64,000 nt of DNA from Spirochaetota bacterium (GCA_013426755.1 AP019861.1:248001-312000); one strand, 5' to 3'; positions 1-8,931 are shown, counted from the stretch's first letter. The notes: generated by a model not told the origin, from the letters alone. Program-made: numbers and translations.

Positions 1-77
1 CGTAGCAGAGTTTTGCCTGTTTTATCGAGGACAATGCCTTCAATCTTAGTCCCTCCTAGATCAATACCCCAATACAT
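1..77 (-). CDS. ROK-family sugar kinase, N-terminal fragment cut by the window edge
   Basis: Only the first 25 complete codons lie in the window. They read MYWGIDLGGTKIEG and onward. The DLGGTK motif is the N-terminal phosphate-binding loop of the ROK (repressor, ORF, kinase) family, which includes glucokinases and N-acetylhexosamine kinases. The start is supported by a GAGGGAG ribosome-binding site about ten bases upstream on the minus strand (around 88-95). A start right at this motif argues for a kinase rather than a ROK repressor, which would have a DNA-binding domain in front. The substrate cannot be told from this fragment. Confidence 0.75.
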   Translation of the reverse strand, partial: MYWGIDLGGTKIEGIVLDKTGKTLL

Positions 78-240
78 GATAATAACACTCCCTCGAATCT
101 AAACGCTCAAGTGTATCATAGCATAACATGAAAGAGCATTCTATATGGTGAAAGAGCGTGAAAAAACTTGACTGCGAATGTTAAGTGATTTTTTAATATT
201 GCTAGTTAGTTATCGATGTTATAATACGATAAATAACCTG

Positions 241-525
241 GTCTTGTCATAACAAATTGACCGCAGATTGAATTATATGAAAGGGAATGAACCGCAGATG
301 AACGCAGATTGAGTTATACAAAAGGAATGAACCGCAGATGAACGCAGACTATCACATGAAAAGGATGAACCACAGATAAACGCAGATGAACGCAGATTGA
401 GTTATACAAAAGGAATGAACCGCAGAGCAACGCAGACTATCACATGAAAAGGATGAACCACAGATAAACGCAGATAAACGCAGATGAACGCAGATTGGAT
501 TATATGAAAATAATTAACCGCAGGA
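241..525. repeat. Dispersed/tandem decanucleotide repeats (GAACGCAGAT type)
   Basis: The gap 78-719 contains no gene that I can support. Its middle is built from variants of a ten-base word, AACCGCAGAT / GAACGCAGAT / AAACGCAGAT, in runs of two to four. The runs are separated by one of two linkers, TTGAGTTATACAAAAGGAATG or CTATCACATGAAAAGGATG. The larger composite unit occurs about twice. There is no CRISPR-like regular spacer pattern. Confidence 0.8.
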
Positions 526-578
526 CAATACCCTACATCTCAACTCACTCACGTAAAAATTTCAGCATTTTATCTCAG

Positions 579-642
579 TGATTATTGAGTTAAGAAGAAA
601 CAATGGCTTCAATATTTGATTTCAATGATTATTGAGTTAAGA
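579..642. repeat. 17-bp direct repeat upstream of the sulfotransferase gene
   Basis: TGATTATTGAGTTAAGA occurs at 579-595 and again at 626-642, 47 bases apart, in the leader region of the gene starting at 720. It could be a regulatory site or a small duplication; the sequence alone does not decide. Confidence 0.6.
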
Positions 643-719
643 GAGGTAAGTATTAATGAAATGTTATTTAAAAAGAACAAAAATATAGAGAAAATATTGA
701 TACAGAGAAAGTACAGAAC

Positions 720-2405
720 ATGTCAATTATTATAAAACTACGTCAATATACGAAACAACGTGAACGTCGCTGGGTAAATTCAATGGTATGGATGCTAGTC
801 TTGAGTGGAGTAGGATTATTGCTATTGGTTGGGACTGGCTACGCCCAGCAAGCAGACGAAGTTGTGCTCAAACACAGAGGCATTTACGATGAAGTCACGA
901 CAGCTTATCAGAAAGACCGTTATACATTGGAGCGTCCATTTGTGCGTGTCAATCCGTTTGGGAATAATCCATTGGTGGCGGAGGTGAGGTTTGCTTCTAC
1001 TAGAAACGTTAAGGTGAGTGTGTTTGTTAAAGAACTCAATGGCGGTTACAGTCGAACAGATTATAAGGAGTTCGTCAAACAGCATCGCTATCCGATCTTA
1101 GGCTTGTACCCAGCAAAAACGAATGAAATTACGCTAGTAGCAACAGATCGGAATGGTCGTAATTTTCGTAAGGAATTGACTATCAAAACGGATGCATTGC
1201 CAAGCGATTATCCAGCAATCGGCAGTGAACTTAAAGTTTTACAGCGAGATCAAACAAAACTTAGATCGGGTTATTATTTTATCATGCTTGTAAAAAGAAA
1301 ATTGCCGATGGGAGCGGTGTTTCTGTATTCAGCAATCGATAGCACAGGACAAGTACGCTGGATCAATACAGAACTCAAGGGGCATTTCTTCAAACGTACC
1401 CAATACGGTACAATGCTAGTCTCACTCGAAAATACAGCCAATCTCTACCATACGGACACGATTTATGAAATGGACGACTACGGACAGTATCTGCGTAGTT
1501 GGAAAATTCCTGATCTAGTGCATCACGAAGTGTATGTGCTTTCTAATCGCAATATGTTACTTCTATCTAATTCTAAAGAATACATTGAAGATACGATTAT
1601 TGAACTTGATTATAAGACGGGTAAGGTCATTAAAGAATGGAATGTTGGCGATTATGTTCCAGCGACACGTGACCCGTTGCCTGGCTACACGCACGTTCGA
1701 AATAAAGATTGGGCGCATTTAAATAGTCTTGATTACGATGAAAGTACCGACTTGATCTTAGTCTCTTCACGCAATCAATCTGTAATCGCTGCTATTAATA
1801 AAACGACTGGAAAATTAGCTTGGCTTTCAGGACCACATGAAAATTGGGAAGACCAGCAGCGACCGTATCTGCTCAAATTACTCAATACAAACCTTAATAA
1901 TAACAACAACAATAACATAAACAGCACAGCAGGTATTCCAGAATGGCATTGGGGGCAGCACTGCATCCGCGCCCTACCCAATGGCCGCATTCTCGTCTTC
2001 GACAATGGCAGGAGTCGTAGTTTTAGTTTTGCTAAAAAACGATATGCGTTTCAAACGTACAGTCGCGCTGTTGAATATGTTGTCAATGCTAAAAATAAAA
2101 CGATTGAACAGGTGTGGGAATTTGGTCGCAAGTTTGGTCATGAGCTTTATTCTTCGTATGTTTCTGGAATTCAATCTTTGCCAGCAGCGGGCACGCTACT
2201 TATTAATTTTGGTGGTATTACTAAGGATTACTTAGGCAATCCCGTAGATGACGCTGCGAGTTACAATAGCGCCCGAATCTTTGAAGTTACTAAAGATAGC
2301 AATAAAAAAGTTCTCCTTGAGGTGAGTATTCGTTCAGGCGACTACACGAAACGCTATGGATTTAGAGTGTATCGGGCGGTCAAACACCCAACACTCCATT
2401 TTTAA
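720..2405 (+). CDS. Arylsulfate sulfotransferase (ASST)-like periplasmic/anchored protein
   Basis: ASST enzymes move a sulfuryl group from one phenol to another through a sulfo-histidine intermediate in the periplasm. This 561-residue protein has a basic N-terminus and one hydrophobic segment (about residues 22-42), so it is probably secreted or membrane anchored. A beta-propeller-like region follows. The expected catalytic elements appear in order: HHEVYVL, DWAHLNS, the SSRNQS arginine and WGQH. These match the three histidines and one arginine known for E. coli ASST. Residues about 400-407 are a run of asparagines encoded by an AAT/AAC microsatellite just before WHWGQH. No strong ribosome-binding site precedes the ATG at 720; the ATG at 783 is an alternative. 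The physiological sulfate donor is unknown. Confidence 0.75.
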   Translation: MSIIIKLRQYTKQRERRWVNSMVWMLVLSGVGLLLLVGTGYAQQADEVVLKHRGIYDEVTTAYQKDRYTLERPFVRVNPFGNNPLVAEVRFASTRNVKVSVFVKELNGGYSRTDYKEFVKQHRYPILGLYPAKTNEITLVATDRNGRNFRKELTIKTDALPSDYPAIGSELKVLQRDQTKLRSGYYFIMLVKRKLPMGAVFLYSAIDSTGQVRWINTELKGHFFKRTQYGTMLVSLENTANLYHTDTIYEMDDYGQYLRSWKIPDLVHHEVYVLSNRNMLLLSNSKEYIEDTIIELDYKTGKVIKEWNVGDYVPATRDPLPGYTHVRNKDWAHLNSLDYDESTDLILVSSRNQSVIAAINKTTGKLAWLSGPHENWEDQQRPYLLKLLNTNLNNNNNNNINSTAGIPEWHWGQHCIRALPNGRILVFDNGRSRSFSFAKKRYAFQTYSRAVEYVVNAKNKTIEQVWEFGRKFGHELYSSYVSGIQSLPAAGTLLINFGGITKDYLGNPVDDAASYNSARIFEVTKDSNKKVLLEVSIRSGDYTKRYGFRVYRAVKHPTLHF

Positions 2406-2484
2406 CTTCCCCGCAGGTTCTTATAATCTGACAATGCATCCACCAGTCAATTAATCACAATCAAGCAATCAATCAAGTCAATTA

Positions 2485-3708
2485 ATGCCTCATTCAAATA
2501 ACGATCCATCCCAGCAGGCAGGGGACTCTCCAAATAATCCTGCGAATAGTTCTGCAGGTGATAGCGCAGGAGTTCATTTAAAAATGGTTTCGCCTAACAG
2601 TCGGCATATGAGTGGAAGGTTATTACTGAGCGGAAAATTTTTAAGTTATTTTTCTTTATTGATAGGCTTAGTGCTTCTTTCAATGTTAGGAAGTTCGCTT
2701 AGCTTGTTTGATACGGGAAGTGGTGGTACTTGGCTGTGGAGTTCGCTATCGCTAGCTTATACGGTACTTGCTGTTCCTGCGTTAGCGTATATTACGTTTC
2801 GTTGGTTTTTTCTGCATACAGAAGTCTGGCTTAAAACAGCGAGTGCTCAGGAAATAGTCGTAGCAGAGAACAACTCTTCTTCTGTGCTGCAGCAAAATCC
2901 TTTAAGGAAGGATTTTGAATTGGGAGCGGTAACGCTTACGGGCAGTTTTGGTAATTTCTTGGTGGCTTATTTTCTTTCGTTTGGTGTTCTGGTGTTTACG
3001 CTTGGAATTGGATTTCCGTATTATGTGTATGAGCAGAAGGCGTGGTTTTTTAAAAATACGCTTATAACGTTTCGGTCTTCAGGTAGGCGAGCGAGATTGA
3101 CTCTTGCTCCTAATTTTAAAGCGTATTTCTTTAAAAGTTGGGGTTTTGTGTTGTTGTGGGTAGGTGGCGTGATTGTCATTCCGTTAGCATTACTTTCAGC
3201 TTGGTTTAGTGGTGCTTTCTGGAGTGGAATTTTCTCAATAATACTTATAGTGCTCATTGTTGCATTGATGGTGATGTATTATTTTTATTGGAGTATGAAA
3301 TGGCTCTTAGTCCATACGAGGTTTATATTCTTATCTGATCCGAACATTCCTACTTCCGCGCATGATGCACCGACCCGTACAGCAGTCAATTCAAACCTTC
3401 CACCTAGCACAACCACACTTCCTCCTCCTTCACATCCTCCATCTCCTACAAATCCAGCAGAGGTCACTACTACTGCTAGTGCACAACACTCAATACATTC
3501 AAACGCCACCACTCAGCAAAATCTACACACAGACCGCCCAGCGGCGCGTGGTTACAAGCACTTTGTCTTTACAGGCAATTTCTTTCAATATCTCGTCAAT
3601 TCCCTATTCTTCGCGCTTGTAAGCATAGCAACGTTAGGACTCGGCGTGGTTTTTTATGCCTATTGGTTTGGTCGCTGGTTCATCAATCACACAGAAATTC
3701 ACGGCTAA
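2485..3708 (+). CDS. DUF898/YjgN-like multi-pass membrane protein
   Basis: This 407-residue inner-membrane protein is built of repeated modules of the form F-x-G-x-F followed by a long hydrophobic stretch ending in TLG-(I/L)-G and an aromatic-rich turn. Modules are visible near residues 44-115, 145-195 and 355-407; the last ends [10 protein letters not shown]. This layout fits the DUF898 (YjgN) family, whose function is not established. A polar Pro/Ser/Thr-rich linker (about residues 285-350) separates the last module. The first 35 residues are polar and Asn/Ser-rich, and no ribosome-binding site is evident before the ATG at 2485, so the start may lie further in (ATG at 2584). Confidence 0.65.
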   Translation: MPHSNNDPSQQAGDSPNNPANSSAGDSAGVHLKMVSPNSRHMSGRLLLSGKFLSYFSLLIGLVLLSMLGSSLSLFDTGSGGTWLWSSLSLAYTVLAVPALAYITFRWFFLHTEVWLKTASAQEIVVAENNSSSVLQQNPLRKDFELGAVTLTGSFGNFLVAYFLSFGVLVFTLGIGFPYYVYEQKAWFFKNTLITFRSSGRRARLTLAPNFKAYFFKSWGFVLLWVGGVIVIPLALLSAWFSGAFWSGIFSIILIVLIVALMVMYYFYWSMKWLLVHTRFIFLSDPNIPTSAHDAPTRTAVNSNLPPSTTTLPPPSHPPSPTNPAEVTTTASAQHSIHSNATTQQNLHTDRPAARGYKHFVFTGNFFQYLVNSLFFALVSIATLGLGVVFYAYWFGRWFINHTEIHG

Positions 3709-3758
3709 ATTCTTCCCCGTAAAACAGCGAAGATGATGATACAATAATAATGGATGAT

Positions 3759-3783
3759 TGCAATTAGTTCTTAATTGCATTTT
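3759..3783 (+). terminator. Possible Rho-independent terminator before tRNA-Ser
   Basis: A perfect eight-base stem (TGCAATTA at 3759-3766 and TAATTGCA at 3772-3779) with a five-base loop is followed by TTTT. It sits 50 bases after the DUF898-like gene and 20 bases before the tRNA. The stem is AT-rich, so termination would be weak; it could also be a protein-binding palindrome. Confidence 0.4.
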
Positions 3784-3802
3784 ATCCTCGCTGATCGAAG
3801 CA

Positions 3803-3889
3803 GGAGAGGTGGCCGAGTGGTTGAAGGCGCACGCTTGGAAAGCGTGTATACGGGAAACTGTATCGCGGGTTCGAATCCCGCTCTCTCCG
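3803..3889 (+). tRNA. tRNA-Ser (anticodon GGA)
   Basis: An 87-base class II tRNA. The acceptor stem GGAGAGG (3803-3809) pairs with TCTCTCC (3882-3888) and ends with discriminator G. The D-arm carries GGCCGAGTGG and the anticodon stem is CACGC/GCGTG. The seven-base loop TTGGAAA gives anticodon GGA, which reads UCC/UCU serine codons. The long variable arm expected of tRNA-Ser and the GTTCGAATC T-loop are present. No 3' CCA is encoded. It stands at the left edge of the defence-type island. Confidence 0.97.
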
Positions 3890-4161
3890 ATGATTTTTTG
3901 TATTCTATCTACTAAACATTATGTTTATATGTTAGAACACGTCCGATGTCCACTTAAAGAGCCAGTTGTATTAAATTACTTGACTTTTTAAAATATATTA
4001 GTATATTTTAAGAGTATAGTTATTTTTTTAATGCTTTTAGGAATGGAGCTTTTGTGTGATGAAACTTGTTAAATTTAAGAAACTTGTTAAAAAGATTCGG
4101 GGTGGTGTGAACTTGCTTCTGATATAACTTTAATTAACTATTCTTAAGGGGTCAATTTACA
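3890..4161. other. Intergenic region between tRNA-Ser and the Shedu-like gene
   Basis: I see no gene here. The sequence is very AT-rich and probably holds the promoter of the gene at 4162. No partial copy of the tRNA 3' end and no integrase gene is visible in the region. Confidence 0.5.
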
Positions 4162-5571
4162 ATGGGTTTAATAAAAGATATGTTTGAAAAGCTTGAAAAA
4201 GCAGGATATTCTACCCCTAATCTTGAAAAATCTAGTAGTAGTATATCTTACGGAGAACAAACAATATTGAAATTATCAAATAGTGAATACACGTTGAGAT
4301 TTATTCTTAATGATGATTCTCTTATTCCAGAGAAGAAGTTAAAAAAAATTGTTTTTCCAGAAACGTTCAATATTATGGATTATCTTTATTTTAATGAGAA
4401 AAAAAAGTATTATTTTTTAAATGAATTTTATTTATTTAGTAGAATATTTACTAAAGGTGAATATAATAGCAGATATATAACTGAAATAACAATTAAAAAA
4501 ATAGGTAAAAAAGACTTTATACGACGCACTAAAAAACGAGATTCTGAAACCATGAAATTATATATTAAAGAATATACTTTTAAGGATGTAATGCAAGAAG
4601 TTTATGAGATTAGGAATACAAGGCAGGCATATAGTAATTCATTAGTAAATCATCTTACAAACGACAAGGCTAAGAAGTTTGGTATTAAAGTGGGAAGAAG
4701 AACTTCTATTGAAAAAGGAGAGCTAAAAATTACATTGGATCGTTTAAATCTCAAAACAAAAAAAAAGAAAGATGACTTAAAAAAATATTTAAATAATGAG
4801 GATATAAAGTCTGCTGAGGTTTTATTTGATAAGATGAAAGAGCATGAATTGTTTTCACCTGGGTATTTAGTTAAACTTAATGAAAAGTTTATAAAAGAAA
4901 AATTGCAGAATATTATTAAACTTGGAAAAGATATTCTTGATATAAAAAAAAGTGATATTAATAATCCTAACAGTAAACTAAAAAATATTTGTTCCAAACT
5001 TAAGATTAATTCAGTAATTAAATTGGAGAACATATGGCAAAAGTACTTTAAAGACAACCTCCTTTATTTGATATTTACCTATAAAAAAATATTTGAAAAA
5101 ATTGAATTAAAAAATGAAAAAGGAAAAGGCAAGATTTTAGATTTTATTGGGATAAATCATTATAAAGGAGTAGATGTTATTGAGATAAAGACCCACTTAG
5201 CTAGAATTTTAACTTGGGATAAAAGTCATGATAATTACTGTTTCACTTCTGAAATGAGTAAGGCTATAATACAAACTAAGAATTACCTCGATTGTATCAC
5301 AAGAGCAAGGTTTGTAAATCCTGAAGATAAAGAAAAAATTACCAAATTTACTGGAGAAGAAAATCTTTATTCTCCGAAAGGAATTATAATAATCTCTTCT
5401 GAAGGGAGGGAATTTAACGTTGGTAAAAATGCAGGGGAGGATAGAAAAGAATTGGGTAAAAGAGATCTTACAAAATTAAGAAATAGTCTGAAAGATATAG
5501 AAATTATTACTTTTAGCGAAGTTATAAGTTTAGCTGAAGAATATATTAAAAATATAAAAAATTCTAATTAA
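4162..5571 (+). CDS. Shedu-like anti-phage nuclease (DUF4263 C-terminal domain)
   Basis: Shedu (SduA) is a single-gene phage-defence protein whose DUF4263 domain is a PD-(D/E)XK nuclease. In this 469-residue protein the C-terminal third (about 290-465) shows the family layout. IWQKYFKDN leads into the fold; the nuclease core has D327 in LDFIG and E341-x-K343 in VIEIKTH. SEMSKAIIQTKNYL follows with Q371, then a strand GIIIISS and a closing LRNSLKDIEIITFSEV. The N-terminal 290 residues are Lys-rich with no recognised domain and probably serve sensing or assembly. The start is supported by AAGGGG ten bases before the ATG. Codon use is extremely A-rich compared with the housekeeping genes of the window, which suggests transfer. 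The gene ends 2 bp from the convergent HerA-like gene. Confidence 0.75.
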   Translation: MGLIKDMFEKLEKAGYSTPNLEKSSSSISYGEQTILKLSNSEYTLRFILNDDSLIPEKKLKKIVFPETFNIMDYLYFNEKKKYYFLNEFYLFSRIFTKGEYNSRYITEITIKKIGKKDFIRRTKKRDSETMKLYIKEYTFKDVMQEVYEIRNTRQAYSNSLVNHLTNDKAKKFGIKVGRRTSIEKGELKITLDRLNLKTKKKKDDLKKYLNNEDIKSAEVLFDKMKEHELFSPGYLVKLNEKFIKEKLQNIIKLGKDILDIKKSDINNPNSKLKNICSKLKINSVIKLENIWQKYFKDNLLYLIFTYKKIFEKIELKNEKGKGKILDFIGINHYKGVDVIEIKTHLARILTWDKSHDNYCFTSEMSKAIIQTKNYLDCITRARFVNPEDKEKITKFTGEENLYSPKGIIIISSEGREFNVGKNAGEDRKELGKRDLTKLRNSLKDIEIITFSEVISLAEEYIKNIKNSN

Positions 5572-5573
5572 AC

Positions 5574-7865
5574 TTAAAAGGGTACTTCATCATCATCTGA
5601 ACCTGTTTCATTTGCATTGTAACTTGGTGAGTTGTTCTTATTTGTAGCATCTCTTTTATTATTTGAATCTTTTTCATCTGTGTCGTCACTAGATGTATTA
5701 TTCATATCTGCAGTAATATCATTTTTATCATTTAATTCTATGATCACAGGTTGTTTTAGTTTTAATGCTTTACCGGTTACGATAGCGTGTCTCTCTTCTA
5801 AAGTTGAGAGAGCATTTACATAGCTTGAACCTATATAATTATTTAAAAACTCTTTTCCTGTGTCGTCAAACATTCTCAAAGCAAAGATCGTATTACACTG
5901 ACTTAAAATACTTTTACTGACATTTGCTGTTCTCTGTGTTATGACCATACTACCCAGTCCATATTTCCTACCTTGTAAGATGACTTTTGCAGTTGCGTTT
6001 ACATAATCTTGGTCTTTTTTATTATCTGTTGAATTCCACTCAGGTATTAAGGAGTGTGCCTCTTCAAAAACAAGTAGCACTCTAGCTTCATTATTTTCAC
6101 ATATACCCTTTTCTTTAATAATGTTTAATATTTTTTCTGAGATATATTTTGTTTCTTCAGCCAATCGTCTATTAGTCGGATATTTATCAGGATTAACAAT
6201 AAAAACTTTCTTATCTGGTTTATTATTTATAAAAATTTCAAAATATTCCATCGGATTTCCTGAGTAAGAATATATTTTAGATTCATCTATATACTTAGGT
6301 AGTTCTTTTTCATACTCACCTGTAATATCAATACAAATAATCTTTGTATCATCAGTACGTTCGACAATTTTTTTAATGAGTTCAAACGTCAAACAAGACT
6401 TACCTATACCTAAGATGCCCAGAATAGCTGTGTTATGAGTCACAAGTGAATTGTAATCTTTTACAGGTATGCCATAACTAGTTCTTGGTAATTTCCCAAC
6501 TATACTATTATCGTTATTATCAGACTTCTCAGCATCAACTAAAAGAAATACTGGCGTATAAGTATAAGGTATCCATGGCACAAGTTCTAACTCTTTCTCC
6601 GTTTCGTTGTAGTATCCTAGTTTTCTAGCAGTAATGGTTAAATACCCATAAATATGATATTTTTCAAGATTTTCTTCGTCGGTCTGGGCGTTAACGATCT
6701 GATATAAAACGTCTTCATTTTTATTATGTATTTTTGTTTTAACAACAGTGCCTTCTTTGATTTCTTTATACTTATTATGCTCATCATCTAGGAGCAACTG
6801 AATTTTAATTTCATTAATGTTAGAACCCTTTACAACATACCCAATGTAGTTATTTCTATTTCTATAAAGATCATCCTCTTCTAATGCGCCTTTGAATTTT
6901 TGGTATTCATTTTCATTATCTCTACTTTCTTCGTTTTTAATATTAATTTTATAAACTGCGTTGCTGATAAAGTAGATAGTCTTTTTCTGATTGTTTAAAT
7001 GGGAATTCAATTGATTATAAATTTGATTGTCATTTAATGCATCATTGATCGATTTGCTTTTTTCAATGAGATGAACGGTGATCCACTTTTTATTTAATAA
7101 TTGTTTTTCATGGATCACAATTCCAATGGATGTTTCTTTCAGTGAAATTAAAACTATATCGCCTCTTCCCACATTATATTTGTATTTAGAATAGTCAATC
7201 TCAACTTTATACAAGAGTGGATTTTGACAGCCGATGGCTTCACCTATTAGCTCAATATTCTCTATATTTTTTTTAGAGGGACAAGATTTACAGAGTTTTT
7301 CAAGCCATCTACAGAGTTTTTCAAGGCATCTTTCTCTAAAAAAAATCCAAAATAATATTAATAAAGTTAGCGTAAGTTCGTTTTTTTTAATATAGTAAAT
7401 GACTATGAACAGATAGAGGATCGAGAATATAACGATTGGCTTTCCTATTTCTACAACTATACAGTAGAATTTATAGTAGAGTTTATCTTTATTCTTTTCA
7501 ATATGAGACTTTGAGAAATAGATAAGGAGAATAGAACAGATTATAAGAACTCCAAATCCAAAAAGTAATGGATAGTAAAATTCGTTTGAAGAGTATTTTG
7601 AAGAGTAATTATAACCTAATAAAGCTATAAATACCCCAATAGCGTTTACAGTTACATTAGCTGGTTTAGTAAAATAGGGCTCAGTAATGTATGTTCCAAC
7701 AATAAGGAGTAATGTAGCAGTCCAGAACAGAATGCTATAATCTTTTTTTAAATTTAAGAAAAAAAGTGGTTCGCCACTTAAATACATACATAGACCTAGA
7801 AATATAGCGACATATAGTGATGCAACCTTAATTCTTTCTTTGTGATTCAGCGGTTCAGTTTTCAT
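5574..7865 (-). CDS. Membrane-anchored HerA/DUF87-type ATPase
   Basis: HerA-type ATPases are hexameric DNA translocases of the FtsK/HerA class; several phage-defence systems pair one with a nuclease. This 763-residue protein begins with about six hydrophobic segments (roughly 13-31, 44-60, 70-88, 98-117, 140-158, 165-178), followed by a beta-rich region that may be a HAS-barrel-like domain (about 205-440). The ATPase core then shows Walker A GILGIGKS (483-490), Walker B VLLVFEEAH (596-604), the QGRKYGLG arginine segment (631-638) and VITQR. The last 50 residues are Asp/Asn/Ser-rich and disordered. A membrane-tethered N-terminus is uncommon for defence HerA proteins. A conjugative coupling function is less likely because no transfer genes are nearby. 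No clear ribosome-binding site precedes the ATG. Confidence 0.75.
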   Translation of the reverse strand: MKTEPLNHKERIKVASLYVAIFLGLCMYLSGEPLFFLNLKKDYSILFWTATLLLIVGTYITEPYFTKPANVTVNAIGVFIALLGYNYSSKYSSNEFYYPLLFGFGVLIICSILLIYFSKSHIEKNKDKLYYKFYCIVVEIGKPIVIFSILYLFIVIYYIKKNELTLTLLILFWIFFRERCLEKLCRWLEKLCKSCPSKKNIENIELIGEAIGCQNPLLYKVEIDYSKYKYNVGRGDIVLISLKETSIGIVIHEKQLLNKKWITVHLIEKSKSINDALNDNQIYNQLNSHLNNQKKTIYFISNAVYKINIKNEESRDNENEYQKFKGALEEDDLYRNRNNYIGYVVKGSNINEIKIQLLLDDEHNKYKEIKEGTVVKTKIHNKNEDVLYQIVNAQTDEENLEKYHIYGYLTITARKLGYYNETEKELELVPWIPYTYTPVFLLVDAEKSDNNDNSIVGKLPRTSYGIPVKDYNSLVTHNTAILGILGIGKSCLTFELIKKIVERTDDTKIICIDITGEYEKELPKYIDESKIYSYSGNPMEYFEIFINNKPDKKVFIVNPDKYPTNRRLAEETKYISEKILNIIKEKGICENNEARVLLVFEEAHSLIPEWNSTDNKKDQDYVNATAKVILQGRKYGLGSMVITQRTANVSKSILSQCNTIFALRMFDDTGKEFLNNYIGSSYVNALSTLEERHAIVTGKALKLKQPVIIELNDKNDITADMNNTSSDDTDEKDSNNKRDATNKNNSPSYNANETGSDDDEVPF

Positions 7866-7872
7866 AATTCAT

Positions 7873-7970
7873 ATTACTATTTGGAGAGACTATTATTAGA
7901 TTTCTGCAATCAATTAACATTATAACATGTTATTCTAATTTACAAAAGCAAATTGTGTCTAAATAGTAAT
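7873..7970. promoter_or_regulatory. Inverted repeat bracketing the divergent HerA/methyltransferase promoter region
   Basis: ATTACTATTT at 7873-7882 is the exact reverse complement of AAATAGTAAT at 7961-7970. One arm lies just before the HerA start codon and the other overlaps the methyltransferase start codon. Each gene therefore begins with the same AAATAGTAAT leader. This would suit an operator read by one regulator at both genes, or a shared translation-start context. The regulator is unknown. Confidence 0.45.
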
Positions 7971-8922
7971 GAAACTAAAAGCGAACACTCTCAGAAATAA
8001 AACAGGTACGCAGACGAGTTCTTACGGGACGACTGGGCGGATCAATCACGATGCATCAAAGTTTTACACGAGCAAACTTTACCAGGAACTCAATCCTCAA
8101 AATCAGCAGTCTAAGCGAGACAATGTCGGTTACAAAGAAAATTTAATTCCTAAGGCGAGTTTGAATAAGGTTTTTTGTAAAAGCAGTGAAAAGTTAGCCG
8201 AAGTGCCTGATGCTAGCGTGCACCTCATGGTAACGTCACCGCCGTACAATGTCGGGAAAGCCTATGACGAGGATTTATCGTTAGCCGAATACCGCGCACT
8301 GCTAAGACAAGTTTTTTTGGAAACCTACCGTGTCCTAGTGCCTGGCGGTCGTGCGTGTATCAATGTAGCGAATGTAGGTCGGAAGCCATATATTCCGTTA
8401 CACGGTTACATTATAGAGGATATGCGGAAATTGGGTTATTTGATGCGGGGTGAAATTATCTGGGATAAAGGAGCGAGTGCAAGTTCTTCGACGGCTTGGG
8501 GCAGTTGGCTTAAAGCGAACAATCCTGTTCTCCGTGATACGCACGAATATATACTCATTTTTTCTAAATCCTCGTATAGCCTCAGTAATCAGAGTCAAAA
8601 AATAAGCACAATTGCTAGAGAAGAGTTTTTAGAATTCACAAAGAGTGTCTGGTCTTTTCACGCAGAACGCGCTAACCAAGTGGGACATCCTGCTCCGTTC
8701 CCGATAGAATTGCCCTATCGTCTGATTCAATTGTATACTTTTAAAGGGGATGTGGTTTTGGATCCGTTTGCTGGAGCGGGGACGACTTGTCTAGCCAGTC
8801 TGAAGACGGGAAGAAATTTCATTGCCTATGATATTGAGAAAGCGTATTGTGATTTAGCCAATAAACGGATCGATCAATTTCAAACTCAGTTAAAACAGAG
8901 AATGCTTGGTTTTGCTAAATGA
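7969..8922 (+). CDS. DNA amino-methyltransferase (TSPPY type, beta class)
   Basis: The protein methylates an exocyclic amino group in DNA; the SPPY form of motif IV is commonly found in N4-cytosine enzymes, but N6-adenine cannot be excluded. In this 317-residue protein the catalytic motif VTSPPYN lies at 88-94. The SAM-binding motif LDPFAGAGT is near the C-terminus at 264-272, which is the beta-class order (IV before I). The first 60 residues are polar and have no recognised function. The gene is divergent from the HerA-like gene and shares the inverted repeat with it. No dedicated endonuclease follows directly, so it may provide self-marking for the Shedu/HerA pair, may be an orphan enzyme, or may work with the next cassette. 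Its last codons recur at 11516-11553. Confidence 0.85.
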   Translation: MKLKANTLRNKTGTQTSSYGTTGRINHDASKFYTSKLYQELNPQNQQSKRDNVGYKENLIPKASLNKVFCKSSEKLAEVPDASVHLMVTSPPYNVGKAYDEDLSLAEYRALLRQVFLETYRVLVPGGRACINVANVGRKPYIPLHGYIIEDMRKLGYLMRGEIIWDKGASASSSTAWGSWLKANNPVLRDTHEYILIFSKSSYSLSNQSQKISTIAREEFLEFTKSVWSFHAERANQVGHPAPFPIELPYRLIQLYTFKGDVVLDPFAGAGTTCLASLKTGRNFIAYDIEKAYCDLANKRIDQFQTQLKQRMLGFAK

Positions 8923-8931
8923 ACGAACTCC
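8902..8931. repeat. Left copy of a direct repeat flanking the R-M cassette
   Basis: The 3' end of the first methyltransferase, ATGCTTGGTTTTGCTAAATG and on to GAACTCC, recurs at 11516-11553 with a ten-base internal insertion. The two copies bracket the HEAT-methyltransferase and endonuclease genes. This looks like a target duplication or a remnant of recombination at insertion. Confidence 0.7.

Noticed and set aside
4650..5057. 135-codon open frame antisense to the Shedu-like gene
   Set aside because: Phe/Ser/Leu-rich translation is the expected shadow of an A-rich Lys/Asn coding strand.
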